From positions 8,928,638 through 8,992,637 of the forward strand of contig CM075756.1 of the NCBI GenBank assembly GCA_037974335.1: a DNA stretch of 64,000 bases, given 5' to 3'. The position numbers and the translations under genes were made by a program. Below the pieces are notes generated by a model that searched no databases, was not told the origin of the DNA, and saw nothing but the letters and a program-made list of their open reading frames with translations. Positions within the stretch are counted from its first letter, which is position 1. Every line of letters starts with the position of its first letter. This document shows, piece after piece, positions 22,427-32,350 of the stretch. Source of the DNA: Prionace glauca (lineage: Eukaryota > Chordata > Chondrichthyes > Carcharhiniformes > Carcharhinidae).

Positions 22427-22566
22427 GACAACACCAGGTTAAAGTCCAACAGGTTTATTTGGTAGCACGAGCGTTCGGAGCGCTACTCCTTCATCGTGAG
22501 TGAAGGAGTAGCACTCCGAAAGCTCGTGCTGCCAAATAAACAGTTGGACTTTAACCTGGTGTTGTG
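22427..22566. repeat. Long hairpin (fold-back) element
   Basis: Arms of about 64 bp are near-perfect inverted repeats around a roughly 9-base centre ('atcgtgagt'). The outer arm starts 'acaacaccaggttaaagtcc' and the inner arm ends 'ctactccttc'. The outermost arm sequence reappears in the perfect palindrome at 36629-36688, so both belong to one fold-back or MITE-like family. Confidence 0.8.
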
Positions 22567-23101
22567 AGACTACTTACTGTGCCTACCTCAGTCCATCGCC
22601 GGCAACTTCACACTGTCTGATGATGCATTCCTTTCCCTCGCAACAACCTAAAATTGAATCCAATAGTTTGGGTCGTATTTGACCACAAGATGAGCTTCCG
22701 ATCTCATACTTTGCCCTTATTATTTCCACCCATGTAACACATTAATTTCGCGGCTCTTCGCCTCTGTTTCAGCGAATCTACTGCTAATCTTCTCATCCAT
22801 GTCACTAATCCCATTCGACTTGACTATTCCACGACTGCCCTGGCTGCCTCCCGCATTCTACCTCGCAAACTTCAGGTCATCTACGTTTCTGCTGCAGTCT
22901 TTTTACCCGCACCAAGTCCCATTAACCCATCACTGCTTTGTGCACTAACCTACAATGACACACGTTCGATCAAAACCTTGAGTTAAATATTCTCATCCCC
23001 ATGCCTCCACGGTCTCGCTGATCTCTCTCTCCATTGTCACCGCCCTCTGAGATATCTCCTCTCATTCTGAGAGTACGTTAGAAGTCACTCTTAGGATCAT
23101 C
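22567..23101. other. No recognised gene
   Basis: Low-information DNA between the hairpin and a SINE. It begins with the fold-back family flank ('gagactacttactgtg') and then shows no exon or RSS. Confidence 0.35.
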
Positions 23102-23406
23102 TTAGAATCATAGAATCCCACTGTGTAGAATGAGACTATTCGGCCCATCGAGTCTGCACCCACCACAACCCCACCCAGGCCCTATCCACCACGCATTTAC
23201 CCTAGATTGTTGCCCCCTGACAATACGGAGCAATTTAGCGTGGCCAATCCATCTATCTCGCATATCTTTGGACTGTGGGAGCAAACCAGAGGAGACCCAT
23301 GCAGACACGGAGAGAAGGTGCAAAGAGGCAGTTACACAAACCTGGAATCGAACCCTGGTCCTTGACGCTCTGAGGCAGAAGTGCTAACCACTGTACCACC
23401 CTGCCA
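23102..23406 (-). mobile_element. HE1-type SINE, near full length
   Basis: Antisense tail 'attcggcccatcgagtctgc', body 'tttggactgtgggagcaaac' and a head ending 'agtgctaaccactgtaccac'. Confidence 0.83.
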
Positions 23407-23464
23407 CTCCACCGTTAGTGGCCAGTTGCAATCTTGAGTCCCAGGCAAATGAATGCCCGGCCAC

Positions 23465-23730
23465 CTTCACCACAGAATCGGTGTTGCACAGAAAGAGACC
23501 ATTCAGCCCATTATGCCTGCACCGGCTCTCCCAATATGCAAGTTACATAGTTTCCTGCTCCCGCCCTCTCCCTGTATTCCCTGCACATTCTCCCTTTTCT
23601 AATTTCCTTTTGAATGCTTCAACTGAACCAACCTCCACCACACTGTGGGGCAGTGCCTTCCAAGCATTAACAACTCGCAGCGCGAAAAAGCTGTGCTGGG
23701 AGATTTGGTACTTCCGCATCCTTTTCTAAT
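23465..23730 (-). mobile_element. LINE 3'-tail-type repeat
   Basis: 'agaaagagaccattcagccc', 'cttttgaatgcttcaactga' and 'gtgccttccaagcattaaca' match related tails at 49320-49560 and 55100-55350. It is non-coding and sits just upstream of V6. Confidence 0.4.
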
Positions 23731-23824
23731 CTGATTTATTAACTCAGCTCCAACGTCACAGGGGGCAGGGCGTCAGGCAACGTTGCGTTAAAGCGTATTG
23801 TCACTGAGTTTGAGTCAATCCAAG

Positions 23825-24841
23825 ATGTCTTCAGATCCTTTCGCTCTCACTATTATCCTTCTGGTGCCGTGTAAGCAGGGGACTTATTGACATTTTTTAC
23901 AGGGATAATTTTGTGACTCTTATAGAATCACAAGGGGCGGCACGGTGGAACAATGGTTTGCACTGCTGCTTCACAGAGACAGGCATCCGGGTTCGATTGC
24001 CGGCTTTGGTCTCTGTTTATGTGGACTTTGCACGTTCTTCCCGTGTCTGTGCGGGTTTTTCCGTGTCCTCTAATTACTATCATAGAACGAAAGAAGTGCT
24101 GGTTAGGCATATTGACCCGAATAGGCGCGAGACTGTAGCGACTAGGAAAATTTCAAAGTAACTTCGTTGCAGTGTTAATGTAAGCCTTACTGGTGACTAA
24201 TAAATGAGCCATATCAAGGGATCAACGTAACGATATGTCGGTAAAGCAAATGGCAAATGAAGCAGTGAGAGAAATAAAGCGATTTTTAGTTCAAGTAGAG
24301 TTGTGTTCTGGGAGCCGCTCAAATGGTGATGCAAATTAATTCTAAAGTAATTTTGAAAATGGAACCTTGGTGTGTAGATGACAGGGGAGGACATTTGTAG
24401 AGATCTGAGGCTGCTGTGAGGAGAATGCGCCTAATTAAATGGCCCTCAGTTTGCTGGGGGAGTTTCTTCTCAAAGATAACTTCAGCGGTTACCCGGTTTA
24501 ACTTTTACATAATAATATTGGACATATTTTTGCAGATGCTTTCTCGAGAGACCTGGTGCATCAATGGCCGGCTACATTCACCGCGCAGGAGCGTGGAGCT
24601 GCCGAACTGAACTGTTATCAGAATGGAACGGTCCGCACTGTCATGCTCTGGTACCGGCAGCACCGCGAGAAGGGGCTCACTCTGATCGGCGACATGATGG
24701 GGAGTCAAGCGAAGTATGAAGAGGATTTTAACGCCGGGTTTACCATCACCCGAAGTTCGGAGGATAGGAAATCGGAGCTGCGGCTGGACAGCGTCAGAGG
24801 GTCAGACACGGCGGTTTATTACTGTGCAACTTCTGATGGAG
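23825..24841 (+). CDS. TRBV: TCR beta V segment 6 (HQWPAT start; RSS heptamer broken)
   Basis: Leader exon 23825-23870 encodes MSSDPFALTIILLVP and is followed by GTAAGC. A 665-bp intron carries a sense SINE. The V exon is 24536-24841. The mature start DAFSRDLVHQWPATFTAQ resembles the 'IHQWPAT' start that I recall for mammalian TRBV30. Other landmarks are Cys in 'AELNCYQNG', 'VMLWYRQHREKGLTLIGDMM', and 'SDTAVYYCATSDGE'. The exon is fully open, so the protein part looks sound. The RSS heptamer, however, begins AAC instead of CAC, which should cripple recombination. The segment may therefore be a coding-intact but unusable V. No TATA box was found. Confidence 0.85.
23934..24210 (+). mobile_element. 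HE1-type SINE in V6 intron (short-tail subfamily)
   Basis: Head 'ggggcggcacggtggaacaa', B-box 'gggttcgattgccgg', a shortened body, then 'aacttcgttgcagtgttaat' and a 'taataaatga' end. Confidence 0.82.
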
Positions 24842-24880
24842 AACAGCGCTCCAGAACAGTTCGACTCTGTGACAAAAACC
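24842..24880 (+). other. RSS, 23-bp spacer, heptamer first base lost (V6)
   Basis: Heptamer position AACAGCG (24842-24848), exact 23-bp spacer and perfect nonamer ACAAAAACC (24872-24880). The first heptamer base, C in all functional signals, is A. Position 6 is C as in V2 and V5. Confidence 0.82.
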
Positions 24881-25564
24881 TTCCATGATCAAAAAGGCCA
24901 CCACCATCCGTTTAGCTTCAAGCGAGTCCGGGTTTATCAGCCACGTTTCCAGGAGGTGGGAGCACCAATGTTTGCGTGGGTCCCTCACTGAGTCTGTGGG
25001 GACAATAGCCTGATAAGTGAGGGGGGGGGGGGTGAGGTGATTGCCAATTGTAAGGTGAGATGCTGGTTCATCAACCTTATTGTGAGATTCGGATCAGATT
25101 AAAACGTGAAGGGCTTCCAGGAGCTTCCAGCTTGTCCTCCACCTCCCCAACTGCACTTCCACCCCCCCCACCCCCTCCCCGCCACTTTACTTTCCAATAT
25201 CTTTATCTTTCCAATACACCCGGTCCCTTCTTTAATATAAATTACAAACCGTTCAAGCCCCATCTGGTTCTTGTGGTACTGCACCAATCACAGTTTCAAA
25301 GTAACCCATTTATCTCGACCCAGTCTGGAGTCATAGAATCCCTAGAGTGAGAGAGCAGCCTATCAGAAGGCGGATCTATTTCAATGTATATCTAGACAGT
25401 CCTTCCTAATTTGTTACACTGGGAAGCCGAGGCGGTTTTCGTTACATATCCTCGTGCCGCTGAATTTCTGCTGAAGGCTGTGGGACAGTACAGATCTTCA
25501 TGTCTAATCCGTCGCTCATCAACTAACTTGGATTCATTATTTAATCTCATCTGCGTGCAGGAAG

Positions 25565-25650
25565 AACTGAAAGTGTTGGGGAAGCTCTGCAGATTTGGCA
25601 GCATCCGCAGAGAGAGAGAAAAAGTTAAAAGTGTTGATCGCAATATGACG
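25565..25650 (+). repeat. Interspersed repeat fragment
   Basis: 'ggcagcatccgcagagagag' belongs to the same family as 18150-18270. The interval 24881-25564 contains only a poly-G run (about 25020-25033) and pyrimidine-rich DNA. Confidence 0.4.
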
Positions 25651-25682
25651 CTTGGGGACTGTTGCCAAAACCAACAGCTGCC

Positions 25683-25987
25683 AGCGCAGTGGCACAGCGC
25701 CAGGGTTCCGGGTTCAATTCCGGTTTTGGGTTACTGTTTGAATGGCGTCTGCACATTCTCCCCGTGCCTGCGTGGGTTTCCTCCGGGTCCTTCGGTTTCC
25801 TCCCACAGTCCAAAGATGTGCGGGTTAGGTTGATTGGCCATGCTAAATTGAGCTTCTTGTCAGGGGGATTAGCAGGATACATGTGTGGAGTTACAGGAAT
25901 AGGGCCTAGGTGGGACTATGGTTGGTACAGACTCGATGGGCCGAATAGCCTCCTTCTGTACTGTAGGGACTCTACGATTCTATGATT
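25683..25987 (+). mobile_element. HE1-type SINE
   Basis: Complete body 'tgcgtgggtttcctccgggt' with tail 'gggccgaatagcctccttct' and a partly damaged tRNA-like head ('gggttcaattccgg'). Confidence 0.85.
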
Positions 25988-26337
25988 ACATGTGACCAGC
26001 ATAGTGCCTTTGTAATTTCCCCCAGGTTGCTGCTTTATTCGCCTTATCCTGGAAGAATAGAAATGAAGACAATTTTCTCACAAATTTGATTCACCGACAT
26101 GTTAAATAATGTTCATTTTCCCGACCGGAGTGCGTGTGTTGTGCCCAATTCCAGCCACCATAATTTACGAACCAATGTCAAGGTCTCAGAGAGGGTGCAG
26201 AGGAGATTTGACACAATGGCGCGAGGGAGGAAGCTCTTTAGTGAAATGGAGTGATGGGGACGGCGGGGGGAGGGACCGACGATGCAAGTGGGCGGGGCTT
26301 GGAGTAAATGGCTGTCAATCAAACAGAAGGGCAGTTG

Positions 26338-26343
26338 TATAAA
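26338..26343 (+). promoter_or_regulatory. TATA box candidate of V7
   Basis: TATAAA lies 85 bp upstream of the V7 ATG. An octamer-like ATGCAAGT (one mismatch from ATGCAAAT) at 26282-26289 and a GC box (ggcgggg, about 26291) lie 49-56 bp further upstream. This is the most promoter-like layout among the V segments. Confidence 0.6.
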
Positions 26344-26422
26344 TGGCCAAGTGTCCCCCATGACTGTAGACATTTGAAATTCAAAGCCTGGTTGGTTCAT
26401 TTTGGACGAGCTATTAATCAAA

Positions 26423-26844
26423 ATGTATCTAAATCTATTTTTCGTGTCTGTCCTGTTGCACGGTGAGTCTCCCTCGGCAATCGCTTGTCGCAGTTTGAAT
26501 TTGAAGACGATTTGAAACGTTATCTCATGATTTTCCTCTTATTCGCAGGTGTAGCCAGTAGCACAGTTCATCAAAGTCCGACTATCATCTCCAGACCCGT
26601 GAATTCCAACCTCAAAATTCTCTGCTCCGCAAAGGGTTCCTTCAGCTCCGAGTTTTCCTGGTACCGCCAGCTGGCAAATGGTGAGCTTTCCCTGCTCTTC
26701 TACTCGCCCAACACTGAGCAAATCCAGCCGAAGACGGAGGTGGACGGCTTCAATGCCTCGAGGAGCGACGACTCTACTTTCCACCTGCAATCTTCCAACC
26801 TGCGGACGAACCACTCTGGGGTGTATTACTGTGCCTGGCGACTC
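26423..26844 (+). CDS. TRBV: TCR beta V segment 7 (TRBV30-like, CAW family)
   Basis: Leader exon 26423-26462 encodes MYLNLFFVSVLLHG across a GTGAGT donor. The intron is only 86 bp, and the V exon is 26549-26844. The mature domain begins with STVHQSPTIISRPVNSN. Landmarks are Cys in 'LKILCSAKG', 'EFSWYRQLANGELSLLFYSP', 'NASRSDDSTFHLQSSNLR', and 'SGVYYCAWRL'. The NAS sequon is a potential glycosylation site. The ASR...F.LQSS stretch and the CAW end match V1 and V8, and resemble mammalian TRBV30. Promoter, splice sites, reading frame and RSS are all intact. This is one of the most convincing functional V segments here. Confidence 0.9.
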
Positions 26845-26883
26845 CACAGTGACACAATGAACAGGGCGAGTGCGACAAAAACC
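26845..26883 (+). other. RSS, 23-bp spacer (V7)
   Basis: Perfect heptamer CACAGTG (26845-26851), 23-bp spacer and perfect nonamer ACAAAAACC (26875-26883). Confidence 0.94.
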
Positions 26884-27122
26884 CGTTACGACAAGATCCA
26901 ATCACTGCAGAGTTACAATGGGGGCAAGGGGTGGGGGTGAATACTCTCTAACCCGCCCCGGAAATTACGTCACCAAAAGGTGAGAGCCAATTAAGTAGTT
27001 AGGTGAAGGCCTCTTCGTTCTGACCATATGATATTGCAGACATTCTCCGCCCCCCACCCACCTCCCTCCCGCACAGTGCCCAGCACTTTGTACTGTCAGA
27101 CAGAGGCTCAGCGATTCCACCC

Positions 27123-27128
27123 TATAAA
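27123..27128 (+). promoter_or_regulatory. TATA box candidate of V8
   Basis: TATAAA lies 35 bp upstream of the V8 ATG, so the 5' leader would be very short. V7's RSS ends 240 bp upstream, so this promoter must lie in that short gap. Confidence 0.5.
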
Positions 27129-27157
27129 CACAAGGACATTGAGATCAACGTCCAGAG

Positions 27158-27948
27158 ATGGCTCCATCCCCGCTCTGGATTGCGTTGCTCATGCTAACGG
27201 GTAAAGTAGAGCTGAACTCTGGATGTGACTCACTGTCACTGCCCTCGGTATCTTCATGCGGAAATCAGTCTTGACATTAGCTTGTTGGTGGCTGTTCTCA
27301 ATCTCCGTTTTAATGCCACTGTGTCTATCTCTCTCTGTTTCTATACATTTTTCCGTTTATCGTCGCCATTGTCTGTCAGTGCCTGACTGCCCACTTATTA
27401 CTCCCTTCATTGTTTCTCTGGTTATCTCGCACCAAGTCCTCATCTCTATCTCTTCTTTTCTCTTTTCTTACGGTATAGTTTTCTCTCTCCCCTTATCAGC
27501 ATCTGTCCTCTTCTAATCTCTCCTAGCTTTTTCCTAGCTTCTCCGTCTCCTTGTGTCTCTGCTTCTCCGTAGCCTCTTCCCTCCTTTTCCCTGCATGCTC
27601 GGCATCCCCATCCTTGTGTTTATATTGCCCCCTCTCTGTTTTACAGATGTTGCTGCAGTGCTGATCAAACAGACTCCCACTTCCATATCGAGTTCCCCAG
27701 GCACTCCAATCAACATCGAATGCTTTCAAGAAGAATCAGCTGCAAGCGACTACTTCTACTGGTATCGGTGGCACCCTGAACGTGAGCCTCAGGCCCTTTT
27801 CTATTCCAACTACCGCGAAGCGGTTAATCCCCCCTCAGGTGAGGTTGAGGGATTCACTGCCAGAAGACCCGACAACACCCACTTTTACCTGGAGTCATCT
27901 GGGCTGTGGGCAAATCACACAGCAGTGTATTACTGCGCCTGGCGTTTA
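27158..27948 (+). CDS. TRBV: TCR beta V segment 8 (TRBV30-like, CAW family; closest to C)
   Basis: Leader exon 27158-27200 encodes MAPSPLWIALLMLT and is followed by GTAAAG. The intron is 446 bp, pyrimidine-rich, with the acceptor 'tgttttacag', and the V exon is 27647-27948. The mature start is DVAAVLIKQTPTSISSSPGT. Landmarks are Cys in 'INIECFQEE', 'YFYWYRWHPEREPQALFYSN', 'FTARRPDNTHFYLESS', and 'HTAVYYCAWRL'. The usual WYRQ is WYRW here. The NHT sequon in FR3 (ANHTAVYY) corresponds to NHS in V1 and V7. The frame is intact and the RSS good. It is the V nearest the constant gene, about 22.8 kb away, and points towards it in the opposite reading direction. Confidence 0.9.
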
Positions 27949-27987
27949 CACAGTGACTCAGAGAGACGCAGTCACTCAACAAAAAAC
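27949..27987 (+). other. RSS, 23-bp spacer (V8)
   Basis: Perfect heptamer CACAGTG (27949-27955), 23-bp spacer starting 'actcagagaga' as in V1, and nonamer ACAAAAAAC (27979-27987; one mismatch). Confidence 0.92.
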
Positions 27988-28029
27988 GCCAAGGAAACAG
28001 GAAGGAACTGTGGGAGACCTGACCTGTAT

Positions 28030-28280
28030 ATCTTTCTGTCTCTTTTTTCGTCTGTCTGTCTTTCTGCTTGCCTACCTACCTAACTGCCTCCCTACCCACC
28101 GAAACCTCCCCGATCCACTACTTGCCTACCTATCTATCCGTTTATCTGTCTTCCCGTCAGTCTATCTATCTCTATGTCTCTCGCTCTCTCTTTCTCTCTC
28201 TAAACATCTATTTCCGCTTCCGTTATGTACCCACCCATCCGTCCGTCCATACATCCAGTCAGCCAGCCAGCCAGAAGATG
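28030..28280. repeat. Degenerate pyrimidine-rich tetranucleotide tract
   Basis: Interrupted ctgt/ctat/ccat/cagc units directly follow the V8 RSS. Apparent open frames here are artefacts of the short period. Confidence 0.6.
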
Positions 28281-28799
28281 AATCAAAAATAAAATTATCT
28301 CAGTGGATGACTCTGTCCCAATAATCCCAAGCAATATGCATTTTCTGTAATTTGGAGTCTTCGTATAGCCAGAAGCATCTGCTCTCTCGCCGCGTATAAC
28401 ACCATGCTTTTGCAGATTAAGCGCCATTTTCCAGTTAGGATCCCAGACAACCTGTACATGCCAGATCTTCCTGAAAGGTAGAATATCGTCGATAGACCTG
28501 ATACTCGTCGATCTACAGGTTTACTGATGATGCTCGCAACCACTAACACCCAGGTCATTGACTGGGACAATGCTGGCCACGAGACTTCCAAAAAAACCAA
28601 ATCGATCTCTAAAAACTTCCCATCTAATTCCAGGTCACTATTTTATCTATTCTGTTATATGTATCTTCATATTGCGGGGCCTATAATGCTCTTCCAGTAC
28701 AAAACCCTTTCCAAACTTGTCTAGACAATATCTATTTGCCTTCACGCACTGCAATTTTGCTTACCTTTTCAAAAATATAAGCACATTTATAAGACATGA

Positions 28800-29130
28800 T
28801 TCAAATTTTTATACAATGCCACGTTGGGTGCCACTAGTATATCCCCCCTCTAGCCAGATAATTGCATACTGCATTCTTAATATGTATCTTGGGCATCTTT
28901 CCGATTACTGATACAGAACTAATAAGCTTATATTTATCCGAGTATGTCTTGCCTTCTTTTTAAATAGTGGGGACCATACTGGCCTCCTTCCAGTCTTCAG
29001 TGAAACAAGCCTATATAAAATGGGCCCAGGAGCTAATACAACACTTCCCCATTTCCCCGAGGATCCTCGCGTGGAGACTATCCGGGATCTATGCTCCATC
29101 TATTTTCACGTTGCTTTTCTCAGGGTACTC
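28800..29130 (-). mobile_element. LINE RT fragment, degraded
   Basis: On the minus strand the sequence resembles the RT phrase 'EDWKEA...PTIFKK' of CR1-like elements. The plus-strand landmarks are 'gggaccatactggcctcctt' and 'ccagtcttcagtgaa'. It contains several stops. Confidence 0.4.
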
Positions 29131-29160
29131 GGATTGTCTTTCGAAAGCAATATTTTAAAA

Positions 29161-30425
29161 GCATAGAATCATAGAATTCTTACAATCTAGAAGGAGGTCA
29201 TTCGGCCCATCGAGCCTAAACCTACAAGAATCTCACCCAGGCCCTATCCCCGTATCCCCACATATTTAGAACAAACAACGGAAGAAATTACAGCACAAAT
29301 ACAGGCGTTTCGGCCCTCCAAGCCAGTGCCGATCATGCTGCCCGACTGAACTAAAACCCCCTACCCTTCCGGGACCATACCGCTCTATTCCAATCCCGTT
29401 CATGTATTTGTCCAGACGCCTCTTAAAACTCACTACCGTATCTGCTTCCACTACCTCCCCACGGCAGCGAGTTCCAGGCATCCACCACTCTCTGAGTAAA
29501 AAACGTACATCTCCTTTAAACCTTGCACTTCGCACTTTAAATCTACGCCCCTTAGCAATTGACTCTTCCACTCTGGGAAAAAGCTTCTGAATATCCACTC
29601 TGTCCATGCCCCGCATAATCTTATAGAATTCTATCAGGTCGCCTCTCAACCTCCGTCGTTCCAGTGGGGCCAAACCAAGTTTCTCTAACCTTACCTCGTA
29701 GCTAATGCCCTCCATACCAGGCAACATCCTGGTAAATCTTTTCTGTACCCTCTCCAAAGCCTCCACATCTTTTTGGTAGTGTGGCGACCAGAATTGAACA
29801 CGGTATCCCAAGTGCGGCCTAATTAATGTTCCATAAAACGTGATTGCCAATTTTTAAACTCAATGACCCGGCCGATGAAGACAATCATGACGTATCCCTT
29901 CTTGACCACCTTCTCCACCTGCGTTGCCACTTTCAGTGACCTGTGTACCTGTACACCCAGATTCCTCTACCTATCAGAACTCTTAAGAGCTCTGCTATTT
30001 ACTATATATTTCCCATCTATATTAAACCTTCTGAAATGCATTACCTCACATTTGCCACCTTTCCGCCCAAGCGTCCAACGATCAATATCTTGCTGTATCC
30101 TCTGATGGTCCTCATCGCTATCCGCAAATCTATCAATCTTTGTATCGTCCGCAAACTTACTAATCAGACCAATTACGTTTTCCTCCAAATCACTTATATA
30201 TATTAAAAACAGTAAAGCTCCCTAGCTTACCCTAGCTTGTCCCCCTTGACACCAAGGGATAATTTAAAAAGGCCAATCAAGCTAACCCACACATTTTTGG
30301 AATGTGGGAGGAAACCAAAGAACCCGGAGTCACCGGGAGAAAGTGTAAACTCCACACAGGCAGTCAACTGGGTCCCGAATTGAACTCTGATATCTGGCTC
30401 TGTGAGGCTAGTGTTAACCGTCATT
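29161..30425 (-). mobile_element. HE1-type SINE split by a LINE
   Basis: The tail half of an antisense SINE (29161-29269, 'attcggcccatcgagcctaa' to 'ccacatattta') breaks off. Its remaining half (about 30230-30425, 'ggccaatcaagctaacccac' to 'ggctagtgttaacc') resumes after a LINE. The LINE must be younger than the SINE. Confidence 0.75.
29270..30215 (-). mobile_element. CR1-like LINE, 3' part, nested in a SINE
   Basis: Minus-strand RT C-terminal region. An open stretch 29266-29850 has 'RPHLGYRVQFWSPHYQKDV', 'RFTRMLPGMEG' and 'LERRRLRGDLIEFYKIMRGM', and 29967-30188 contains 'LISKFADDTKI'. The two lie in different frames, so the coding part is dead. The 3' end carries a phrase ending in 'gaacaaacaacgg' on the plus strand. 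Confidence 0.8.
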
Positions 30426-30946
30426 AATAAGTTCTAACAGTCCGAAGTCATCGTCAAGAATGAAGATTAATACAAAGTACTGCTGGGGTGGCTGTGTGCA
30501 CTTCGTAATCTTTGAACATTCTTCAGTTGCTCAGTACAAACTCAGAGAGTTCTCTGGCTCTGCAGTGAACCCTTTCGTATGCGTCAATAGCTTGACGGTG
30601 CAAGTAGAATATGGGGAAATATAGATCAGCAATCATTGCATTGGATGTCGGGGCAAGCTGGAAGGGCCTTTTGGTCCAGTCCTACTTATGTTTCTTGTGT
30701 TGTTGTGGAATGTAAATTTTTCTTGTTTCCCTTCTGCAACGCTGACATTTCTTCGCTACACCACAGGAGGGAGATGTCGTCCACCAAGTAAGAGTCTCGC
30801 GCCCCCAGCTGTAACCGCGAGAATTCCTGCTCTGAAATATTAATTTTCATCCACGTGGTGCATACATCAGTACAGTTTATTTTAACAATATTACGGACTG
30901 GAGGAGAGGAAGGATAGAATTAACGAGATGCAAAGTAAGCAAGTGG
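30426..30946. other. No recognised feature
   Basis: Non-coding DNA between the nested SINE/LINE and the next SINE, without exon, RSS or identifiable repeat. Confidence 0.35.
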
Positions 30947-31260
30947 GCAGCACGGTGACACAATGGTTAGCACTGCTGCTTCACAGATTCAGAGATCCGG
31001 ATTCGATTCCGGGCTTGGGTCACTGTCTGTGCGGAGTCTGCACATTCTTCCCGTGTGTGCGAGGATTTCGTCCGGGTGCTCCGGTTTCCTCCCACAGTCC
31101 GAAAGACATGCTGATCAGTTGCATTGGCCGTGCTAAATTCTCCCTCTGTGTGCACGAACAGGCGCCGGAGCGTGGCGACAAGGGGATTTTCACATTAACT
31201 TCATTGCAGTGTTAATGTAAGCCTACATGTGACTTATGAATAAACTTTACTTTAAATAAA
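30947..31260 (+). mobile_element. HE1-type SINE, short-tail subfamily, well preserved
   Basis: Head 'gggcagcacggtgacacaat', B-box 'ggattcgattccggg', then 'ggcgccggagcgtggcgaca', 'cattgcagtgttaatgtaag' and the end 'aataaactttactttaaata'. It is the clearest copy of the alternative tail. Confidence 0.87.
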
Positions 31261-31936
31261 CAGGGAGATATTTTAGGGCGGGACTGAACCATGAGTGCAA
31301 AGGAAAGGAAATGCAAATAAGATATAGAATATAGAAATAGATAAATTGAAGAGCATAGAAGGAAATGCAAAATTCGTGAACAAAAGTCAAGATGAGAGGT
31401 GGAGAAATGGAGACGCAGAGGCTCTTTACGTGAATAAAGATTCGCAATCCCTCATATGAATGGGCTACCTCTTATTTTCATTATATTTTCACATGTCACA
31501 GACTCTTTCCACATCATAAACTGCATCATATCCCTCCGAACCCCTTTCAAAATCAAAATAACTTCAACACCTACAATCTATATCACGCATTTAACATTTC
31601 GAAACGGCACAAAGCCCATCACAGGAGTATTATCAAACAAAGCAGGAGCGAAATAAAAAATATTGGTCCATGAATTAGGTGGAACAGCCGGGAACCTATC
31701 GAATGGAGGAGCAGATATTGCTGGAATGAATGGCCTCTTTTTACTCATTTCTCCTTTCTACCCATCTCCCGCCATGCCCTTGGCTATCTAGTTTCTAAAA
31801 TAAACCGGGGCCCTTCTCAAAAACTCTTTTTGTTCTCGTCAGAGGTCCCTTAAATCCAATCAAACTTATAACAGCTGTCCTGGTGTCTTCTCACCTGGTT
31901 CAATGTCAAATTTTGAGTATCCTGGGAGCAGGTCTC

Positions 31937-32060
31937 CAAGGAACAAAGAACAAAGAACAAAATCAGCCCTGGAAATAGGGCCGTCGGCCCAACGAGCCCG
32001 CGCCGCCATCTCAACACCACCAATCCACCTCTTTGCCCATGGACAGTCTCTGGGGTGTTG
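31937..32060 (-). mobile_element. SINE tail variant with CAAAGAA repeats
   Basis: 'aacaaagaacaaagaacaaa' then 'gtcggcccaacgagcccgcg' is a variant tail also present at 46130-46235 (+) and 60863-60940 (-). The stretch 31261-31936 shows nothing recognised. Confidence 0.6.
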
Positions 32061-32149
32061 AAAAAATGTAGGTAAGGGAAGTGGGCGACTCAGATCCATA
32101 ACTTTGGGATAAAGATTGGCTCTAAGGGCTGGGTCTGTCAGGCTGGGGT

Positions 32150-32350
32150 GCAGAGGGGAACTTGGCACGTGTCGCGGCTGGACGAGGCACTGCCTTCCGG
32201 GGCGGTGGTAACTCTGAACGGGCGCTGGGCCCTTCCTCTGGATTGCCCCAGCTGCACCGTGTGTTTATCTCCCCGGCGGCCGGGTGGCCGGCGCCTCGTA
32301 GCTGACTTAGAGCCGGGGCGGATCAGGGGAATCCGTCTGTTTAACATGGA
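32150..32350. other. Isolated CpG-rich patch
   Basis: About 200 bp of GC-rich, CpG-dense sequence ('ccccggcggccgggtggccg') in AT-rich surroundings. No splice-flanked exon is apparent. It could be part of an unrecognised retroelement 5' region or a small regulatory island. Confidence 0.35.
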
